The position numbers and the translations under genes were made by a program. The notes below the pieces were generated by a model, which worked only from the letters and a program-made list of their open reading frames with translations, was not told the DNA's origin and did not search any database. Below, piece after piece: positions 57,480-64,000 of a stretch of DNA of 64,000 nucleotides. Source of the DNA: Limnoperna fortunei. Its lineage: Eukaryota > Mollusca > Bivalvia > Mytilida > Modiolidae. Every line of letters starts with the position of its first letter. Within the stretch, counting starts at the first letter, position 1. The stretch spans positions 56,238,648 to 56,302,647 of the forward strand of contig OX104115.1 of assembly GCA_944474755.1 (NCBI GenBank), read 5' to 3'.

Positions 57480-60400
57480 TAATAGACGAAGACGGAAACT
57501 TTATCATTCTTGATATATCAATTCAAGATTGTCGAATGACTTTGGTACATGTAGCACTATATGGTCCTACTGGGGATTCACCAGAATTTTTTGAAAAAAT
57601 AGAGTTATTAATCTCTAATTTACAAAACTCCTCTGTTATAATATCAGGGGACTGGAATGTAGTTCAAGATTACACTTTAGATACAATAGATTATAAATCC
57701 AAAAATAACCCAAAAGCAAATGATAAAATATTAAATATGAAAATGTCACTAGATCTTATTGATGTTTGGAGAACTAAAAATTCAACAGCAAGGAGATACA
57801 CATGGCGGGGGTCCTAATCGTAAACAAAGTCGTTTAGATTACTTTTTGATCTCTACAGATTTTGAGACTTTCGTATCAGATGCAGATAACGATGTATGTT
57901 ACAGGTCTGACCATTCTCTGGTGTATCTCACCTTTCAGTTTGTTAATCAGAAAAGGGGGCGGGGTACATGGAAATTTAACAATAGTCTTCTTCATGATAG
58001 AGATTATGTATAAGAAGTTAAACAGTGTTTTAATGACACTGTCAACCAATACTCTCTGCCTGGAGCTGATAGTTTAGTAGAATTTAAAATAAACCCACAC
58101 ATATTCTGGGAACTTATAAAATGTTCAATTAGAGTCAAAACCATTTCATATTCTGCATACAGGAAAAAATAAAATAACAGAATTGAAAACGATTTAGAAA
58201 AAAAACATATGAAGTTACAAGCAGATTATGTTAACACGCCTTTAGATATTTTCAAAGCAGAAATAGAAAGAATTGAACAAGAGGTAATTGATTGTAGAGA
58301 ACACAAAATTAATGGTATCATGGCAAGACCTAAGGCTAGGTTGTTAGCAGAAGGCGAAAAATGTACTAATTACTTCTGCAATTTGAAAAAACCCTATATT
58401 GAAAAAATATTCCAAAAAATAATAACTGAAAAAGAAGAAGAAATTTCCAATCAATTTCAAATAATAGAAGAACAAAAAAAATTTATGAAATTTATGCTCT
58501 TCATCTTCTCCAGTCTTAAATCAAGACCATAAGGATCTATTTTTAGATGAGAAAAACCCCTTTATTAATAAACTAACAGAAGAATAAAAGCTGCATGCAG
58601 AGGGTATGCTTGATAACACGGAATGTTTAAAAGCCCTTAAAAACATGCAAAATGGTAAATCTCCAGGCCTTGATGGATTTACAATTGAATTTTATAAATT
58701 TTTCTGGAACGATTTAGAAGAATTTATTGTGAAATCATTTAACTTCAGTTTAGAAACAGGTACCTTTTCCACAAGCCAAAAGCAAGGAATGATTACCTGT
58801 ATACCCAAAGAAGAGAAACCAAAACATTTTCTAAATAATTGGCGACCCATCACTCTTCTAAATGTAGATTTAAAAATTGCCTCTGCAGCACTAGCCAATA
58901 GAATTAAACCTCTGTTATCCGACATTATAAGTGAAACCCAGCAAGGATTTATAAAGGGGAGATATATCGGTGAATGCACTAGGCTCATTTTTGACCTTAT
59001 AGAAAAAGCGGAAGAAGATGAGATCCCAGGACTATTGGTGCTCTTAGATTTCGAAAAGGCATTTGACACACTTGAGTGGTCATTTATAAATGAAACCCTA
59101 AAATTCTTTGGGTTTGGTCCACTCTTTTGCAAATGGGTAAACACATCGTACTCGGGGTCTAACAGTTGTTCAATGTTCACCCTTCTTAAATGTGCAAAGA
59201 GGTGTGCGACAAGGGGATACTTTGTCACCTTACTTGCTTATTCTGTCTCTGGAACTACTGAGTACGTCTTTGAAAAACAATCCAAATATTAATGGCATAA
59301 ACATTAATGGCTCTGAATATCTGTTAAGTCAATATGCTGATGACTCAACCCTCATTCTGGGCGACAGTGAAAATTCGCTCAACGAATATTTAGTATTTTT
59401 GGAAAAATTCTCAGAGTGTGCTGGCCTGAGAGCAAATCTTGAACTTTGAACTTTTTAATGAAAATAGAACATTAGTAAATTTTGAGGAAAAATATTAAAA
59501 TAAAATCATTTCTCAACTCATGGGAATATAGAGACCTCACATATATTGGAAAAATTACTGTCCTAAAATCATTAGCCTTACCGATACTCATCCTGTCATT
59601 TACTGTCTTACCAAATCCCCCTTCTGAGTTGGTTAATGAACTACAAAATATATTTTTTAACTTTCTGTGGAATGGAAAACCAGATAAAATTAAGATAAGT
59701 GTAGTGGTCGGGTCCTATAAAAAGGCGGATTAAAAATGCCGCATGTATTATCTGTTATATATTCACTTAAAATGACATGGATCAATAAGCTTTTGGACCC
59801 AACAAACTTTTCACAACGGAAAACACTCTTAATAGACAAGTATAAAAAGTTTTGGGGAGAAAAAAATTGGTGTATGTCACCTGATGGTATTTCCAAAATA
59901 TCAAAATATTATAATAAATTCTGCGAAGACATCTTTCTTAATTGGGGTGTTTTAAACTGTGAAACAACCAATACAGTGAAAGAAATCATGAGCCAATCCA
60001 TATGGTTTAATAGTAATCTCAAAATAAAAAATAAAATGATCTTTTTCCCAAAGTGGTGTGAAGCAGGAATTTTCTTTATTAATGATTTAGTTGTCAATAA
60101 TGAATTACTAAGTCATGAAGATCTAGAAATCCAATACAACCTAAACTTAAACATTCTACAATATTACTCAGTCATGTCAGTGTTACACATGATACCAAAA
60201 GTTTGCAAGGATATGATAAAAAATGGTCATTGAAAATAGTTCAACAGAAAAATATGACTATGTCAAAACACATAAGAAATCGTGTCAATTTTTCTATAAA
60301 AAATATCTCCTAAAATATTCCAAGGAACCAAAACATCAGCAGGCTAAGTGGAACTCTGAACTAGGCACCGAAATACAAAATTGGGACTTGCTTTACAAAT

Positions 60401-60840
60401 TACCCTTTCACGTTTCAAAAAATAATAAGTTTATAATATTTCAGTACAAAATTATGCACAGAATATTATATACTAACTCCCTTCTATAAAAATGCAGACT
60501 GAAATAAACCCACTTGTGTAGTTTTTGCAATGAAACAAAAGAAACCATTACTAACCTTCTCTGGGACTGCTCAACATCAAAAAATGTTTGGATAGAAATA
60601 TTTGAAAAATTAAAAAATATGTGCAATATAATATTACCAAGAACAGCCAAAGATATTATCTTTGGTTCAGAATACAATGATCCCCTGGTTAATTCTCTTA
60701 TTATTATATTAAAATACTACATGTATTCTTGCAAACTATCAGGTACAACACCATCAATACAGGGTGGCATTAACATGCTTAAATATACATATAAAATTGA
60801 AATCTTATCAGCATCCTATTACACTCCCATGCGGTGAGGG
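57480..60840 (+). pseudogene. L1-like ORF2 (endonuclease and reverse transcriptase), decayed
   Basis: The endonuclease part has IIDEDGNFIILDISIQD, HVALYGPTGDSPEFF, SGDWNVV (catalytic-site region) and, after a frame change near 57810, RLDYFLIS and RSDHSLVYL (SDH motif). The reverse transcriptase has NGKSPGLDGFTIEFYKFFW, NNWRPITLLNVDLKIAS, QQGFIKGRYIGECTRLIF, LLDFEKAFDTLEW, then in another frame GVRQGDTLSPYLL and YADDSTL. C-terminal parts follow in several frames (FFNFLWNG, CSFCNETKETITNLLWDC, ending YYTPMR). NGKSPGLDG and FEKAFDTLEW point to the L1/Tx1 clade. At least six frame changes or stops make it inactive. The N-terminal endonuclease is missing. Confidence 0.88.
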
Positions 60841-61226
60841 ACACAATTATGAATAAATGGATGTCCCTGACAGCCCTACTCATCTAACATCATTTGTTGT
60901 AGGTGTGTAGATATCTCAGGAGATTCCATCAGTACTGGGGAGACAACCCTGTTGTCTTATTCACTTGCAATATAATCGTGTTAAACTTGGTGCACAAGTG
61001 TGGTGTGGACATTGACTTTTATATGCACCAATGTTTTTGATGTAAACCTTTTATTTCTCTATAAAACACTAGCAATCACAGATTGTAACTCCCCTGTACA
61101 TATTGACTTAAAAAAAATAAATAATATATATATGCTTATTGGACTTACCATGTGGACTATATGTAAGAGACTGCGGATGTTTGTGTACTACATCTTTGTA
61201 CATGTATGTATGTATGTATGTGAACT

Positions 61227-61228
<2 letters not shown>
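60841..61228 (+). other. Probable 3' untranslated region of the L1-like element
   Basis: Directly follows the ORF2 stop. It has no coding frame, and ends in ATGTATGTATGTATG and then (TA)n. The end of the element is not marked by a poly(A) tail. Confidence 0.45.

Positions 61229-61269
<41 letters not shown>
61229..61269. repeat. (TA)n microsatellite
   Basis: About 20 TA units between the L1-like 3' region and an inverted retrozyme fragment (TAGTCTAAAGG). Confidence 0.95.
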
Positions 61270-61273
<4 letters not shown>

Positions 61274-61385
61274 AAAGGAAGCTACCAACCAATACACTTA
61301 CTAAATATCGGATCGCCAACATGACGATGCCGCATAAACGAAAAAATAATATATAAGTCTAGAGAATTATGCAACGATACAAATA
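61270..61385 (-). mobile_element. Inverted retrozyme fragment
   Basis: On the minus strand it reads GTATCGTTGCATAATTCTCT, GCGGCATCGTCATGTTGGCG, ATCCGATATTTAGTAAGTG and TTAGACTATATA, matching the last ~120 bp of the retrozyme body, including the position where (TA)n begins. It faces away from the dimer at 61478-62376. Confidence 0.8.
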
Positions 61386-61477
61386 TAAAGATGTTTCTAC
61401 TATAAAATAGTTATATTAATAAATATGACAAAATTTTCGACCAACTGATGGCCTTCTTCAGTGTCAATATCAATCTA
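61386..61477. other. Junction between inverted and direct retrozyme copies
   Basis: About 90 bp unlike the retrozyme, containing ACCAACTGATGGCCTTCTTC. It separates the inverted fragment from the first hammerhead. Confidence 0.4.
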
Positions 61478-61515
61478 CTGATGAGTGTTAAGTAGACGAA
61501 ACGCGCGTCTGGCGT
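61478..61515 (+). ncRNA. Hammerhead ribozyme core, first of the dimer, stem I lost
   Basis: CTGATGA at 61478-61484, stem II GTGT/AGAC with one mismatch, GAAA, CGCGCGTC and TGGCGT. The base pairs that should form stem I with TGGCGT are replaced by unrelated sequence (AATCTA), because the dimer begins here. Probably unable to cleave alone. Confidence 0.75.
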
Positions 61516-61980
61516 AATGAATTTGTCACCTTGGTAATTTTGATTACATCTTGTTGGAATATTTGAGCAAATCAAAGTAAAGCACGGCACGTCCGCGGCT
61601 AGCGGACTTGTGAAGCAACTATTTTGGGTTCAGTTGGAAATGAGAAATTTCAAGATCAATATGTTATGACTTGTTTACGTCTTTTATTTATATTGACATT
61701 CAATGACTAAGGCCATTCGTTGGTCAGTCTTTGTCTAAATTTTTGACAAGAAACACCGTCATTTGTATCGTTGCATAATCTTCTAGACTTGTATATTATT
61801 TTTTGTTTATGCTGTATCGTCATGTTTGTCGATCCGATACTTAATAAGCTTGCTGGTTGGTAGACTCTTTAGACTTTTATATAATATTTTGAACTACCTG
61901 TATTGTGTTTTTACACGATCCCAGTGGACTTATATTATTCCATCACCGAATGAAAAAATACTTTAAGCATTTAGAGTTAA

Positions 61981-62024
61981 ACGCCACTGATGAGTGTTAA
62001 GTAGACGAAACGCGCGTCTGGCGT
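61981..62024 (+). ncRNA. Hammerhead ribozyme, type I, second of the dimer
   Basis: Stem I ACGCCA (61981-61986) pairs with TGGCGT (62019-62024); CTGATGA at 61987-61993; stem II GTGT/AGAC with one G-G mismatch; GAAA at 62007-62010; short stem III from CGCGCGT; cleavage expected after GTC at 62018. Complete except for the stem II mismatch. Confidence 0.87.
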
Positions 62025-62375
62025 AATGAATTTGTCACCTTGGTAATTTTGATTACATCTTGTTGGAATATTTGAGCAAATCAAAGTAAAGCACGGCACG
62101 TCCGCGGCTGGCGGACTTGTGAAGCAACTATTTTGGGTTCAGTTGGAAATGAGGAATTTCAAGATCAATATGTTATGACTTGTTTACGTCATTTATTTAT
62201 ATTGACATTCAATGACTAAGGCCATTCGTTGGTCAGTCTTTGTCTAAATTTTTGACAAAAAACACCGTCATTTGTATCGTTGCATAATCTTCTAGACTTG
62301 TATATTATTTTTTGTTTATGCTGTATCGTCATGTTTGTCGATCCGATAAGCTTGCTGGTTGGTAGACTCTTTAGA

Positions 62376-62376
<1 letters not shown>

Positions 62377-62459
<83 letters not shown>
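62377..62459. repeat. (TA)n microsatellite
   Basis: Over 80 bp of TA directly after the second retrozyme copy. The open Tyr-Ile frames in it are meaningless. Confidence 0.95.
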
Positions 62460-62462
<3 letters not shown>

Positions 62463-62640
62463 GTAGGAGTACACATACATACGTATATTTAATATATTCT
62501 CTTATGCTTCTGGCATGACCAAATACAAACAATACTTTTAAAACTTTGAGATTATATTATACATTATGTTTTTCTCTAGCAGATGGAGTGTTAATATACA
62601 TGTATATATTAAAAATAAAGAATTACAAAAAAAATAATCA
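62460..62640. other. AT-rich sequence, no recognised gene
   Basis: Nothing recognised between (TA)n and the tRNA-like SINE heads. Confidence 0.3.
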
Positions 62641-62642
62641 CA

Positions 62643-62718
62643 TGTCACCTCCGGAGATCGAACCCGGGATCTCAGTATTGCCAGCCAGCCCTATAACCAA
62701 GTGAGCTAAAGAAGTACT
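62643..62718 (-). mobile_element. tRNA-like SINE head (second SINE family), copy 1
   Basis: On the minus strand CTTTAGCTCACTTGGTTA (A box) and CCCGGGTTCGATCTCCGG (B box in a good T arm), ending GGTGACATG. The D stem GCTC/GGGC pairs, but the acceptor and anticodon stems do not, so it is a tRNA-derived repeat and not a functional tRNA gene. Confidence 0.65.
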
Positions 62719-62904
62719 CGTTAGCTCAGTCGATTTTGACTGGCTATATATCTACTATCAGCTACAACGCAGATAGGCCTCCTTTTACACTCTTTACCCC
62801 TTACGAAGAATCATCATACTCATGATGATTCACAACAAACCCGACAAATCCTCCATGTGGTTTTTTTCACTTGGGCGCCAAATGTAACGGTAGAGCATGA
62901 AAAC
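62719..62904. other. Spacer between two tRNA-like heads
   Basis: Contains GATAGGCCTCCTTTTACACT, a small palindrome GAATCATCA/TGATGATTC near 62807, and AAATGTAACGGTAGAGCATG. GATAGGCCTCC and the tRNA-like head recur at 62905-63020, so the two ~250-bp segments are tandem duplicates. Confidence 0.5.
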
Positions 62905-62985
62905 CCACATGTCACCTCTTGGTATCGAACCCGGGATTTCAGTTTTGCTCGCAGCCCTCTAACCAAGTAAGCTAAAGAAGTACTC
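62905..62985 (-). mobile_element. tRNA-like SINE head (second SINE family), copy 2
   Basis: On the minus strand CTTTAGCTTACTTGGTTA (A box) and CCCGGGTTCGATACCAAG (B box), ending AGAGGTGACATG. It differs from copy 1 at several sites and has a better GGTTAGAGGGC D arm, but no proper anticodon stem. Confidence 0.65.
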
Positions 62986-63881
62986 CGTTAACTCAGTTAA
63001 TTTAGTAGATAGGCCTCCTGTTACACTAATATAGACATTACTTACTAATAGTCCAGTCAATCTGTGAAAAACCCAAAACGAATTTCAAAAGAGAAAGTTA
63101 ATACCTTAATGTCTTTATTTTAACATATACTAAGAAATATTAAAAGTCCCCACAAAAATAATTAAGAGAAATTAATAAAAAAAAAAATTGTAAAAGTACA
63201 AGATCTAACTTTTAATAACTCAAATATCTAGAAAAATAAGAGAAATCGGTAACACATTCACCAGACTTATACAATGAGTACTTAACTAAATTATAACCCA
63301 AGTTATTTTATTGTTTATCCTTAAAAAATCAATACTAATGTTGAAACAGAAGTTCCGGTTTTCCGTTTTTGTTTTCCGGTTTATCATATAAGATGTAATA
63401 ATAGTGTTTATAATGACGCAAATTTTATATGTAAGTAATGTTTAATTTTCGTTATTATTAATTTATTGCTGTTTTGAAAACAAGTATAAATATCATCGGT
63501 ATAAAACCCAATCAACTAAATGTTTTTACGCCGAAAAATCTAAATTTTAAGAATTTGTTAGTTCGTACAAACCATTCTCAAAAATTAGGCTAGGGTGGGA
63601 ATATTTTATGAAATTATTGTGTATCTTACATAAATGAAAATCTTCAAATTGTCAATAGACTCAACGTCCTGTATACAAATTTGGAATACAATTTCAAATA
63701 TGGACTCAAATTAAAATGCCATTGGAACTAATATGATACACATCTTTACCCTCCTAATACCTTGACATAGTGGAAACCATATGATTAATAATAATTCACT
63801 CCGTTTGTAAATTATGATATGGTGTGTTTTTGGCATTTTATATTTAATCAATATATCAAACATTTTTTAAATGATATTGAT
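62986..63881. other. AT-rich sequence, no recognised gene
   Basis: Nothing recognised beyond the repeated GATAGGCCTCC near 63007. Confidence 0.3.
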
Positions 63882-64000
63882 CGTCCTCGGTATCAGAGTG
63901 GTTACTGTTGATCACGTGTCTGTCAACATTGAGGTAGGTATAACTGACAAGAGTTGTCAGTTTTCTTCCCGAAGGTCAAGGGCGGGGTTTCACCAAGAAC
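63882..64000 (+). mobile_element. tRNA-derived SINE, cut by the window end
   Basis: GTCCTCGGTATCAGAGTGG (changed A box), GTTGATCACGTGTCTGTCAA, ATAACTGACAAGAGTTGTCAG and AAGGTCAAGGGCGGGG follow the SINE order, but the segment with the B box (between GAGGTAGG and TATAACTG) is deleted. Confidence 0.7.

Larger units (their letters stand above)
61478..62376 (+). mobile_element. Retrozyme tandem dimer
   Basis: Two direct copies of the monomer. The predicted hammerhead cuts fall after 61509 and after 62018, so one full monomer is 61510-62018 (509 nt). The second copy runs from 62019 to about 62376 and stops at TTTAGACTTA, where (TA)n starts. The copies are nearly identical (AATGAATTTGTCACCTTGG, AGCACGGCACGTCCGCGGCT, GGCCATTCGTTGGTCAGTC, GTCATGTTTGTCGATCCGAT). 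No protein is encoded. Tandem monomers with self-cleaving ribozymes are the hallmark of retrozymes, which depend on other elements' reverse transcriptase. Confidence 0.88.

Noticed and set aside
58692..59228. 178-codon minus-strand frame
   Set aside because: It is antisense to the L1-like reverse transcriptase, which has clear motifs on the plus strand.
62643..62985. Functional tRNA genes on the minus strand
   Set aside because: A and B boxes and the D and T arms are fair, but acceptor and anticodon stems do not pair.

Overview
The window is animal nuclear DNA, AT-rich and almost entirely repetitive. A marine bivalve is the best guess, possibly a mussel-like mytilid. The reasons are several copies of a tRNA-derived SINE whose tail (GGCGTTAAAC then CAAA repeats) I associate with molluscs, hammerhead-ribozyme retroelements of the kind reported in bivalves, L1-like and other non-LTR fragments, and many small TIR elements. 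I see no complete conventional protein-coding gene. The species call is inference.

Region 1 (1-22993) is a satellite complex in + orientation. It contains (i) A-type arrays, about 785-bp higher-order units built from roughly 140-bp monomers, at 1322-11092 and 16791-22993; (ii) B-type units of about 988 bp at 1-900, 11855-14822 and 15470-16369; and (iii) cassettes of (TAA)n plus a strong hairpin. Both unit types have a hairpin followed by AWGTCGCC at the left end and a hairpin ending GGCGACWT at the right end. The W base is matched between the two ends within each type, which suggests mobile-element families (Helentron/pearl-like) amplified head to tail. The arrays are full of YY1-like ATGGCGGC/ATGGCCGCC sites. 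A block of at least 3.7 kb is present twice (1-3716 and 15470-19185) and is nearly identical.

Region 2 (22994-29700) has one plausible host exon, the N-terminal part of a SWIM zinc-finger protein on the minus strand, pointing into the satellite. It also has a non-LTR retrotransposon split and inverted around a ~178-bp tandem repeat, with a MITE nested in that repeat. A lone, diverged copy of the satellite hairpin module lies at 29607-29662.

Region 3 (29700-55000) is mostly AT-rich sequence without recognisable genes. It holds SINE copies, a 1.09-kb long-TIR element, two ~105-bp fold-back elements with 9-bp target duplications, another LINE 3' fragment, a 47-bp minisatellite, two inverted copies of an AAAGGTC-rich repeat, a minus-strand retrozyme, and a weak candidate for a small spliced gene at 44697-45967.

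Region 4 (55000-64000) has a decayed L1-like element (ORF1 remnant, endonuclease, reverse transcriptase, 3' domain), hammerhead-ribozyme retrozymes at 56085-56560 and 61478-62376 (the latter a tandem dimer with a 509-nt cleavage-to-cleavage period), and long (TA)n tracts that abut retrozyme sequence at a constant position. tRNA-like SINE heads and a SINE cut by the window end close the region.
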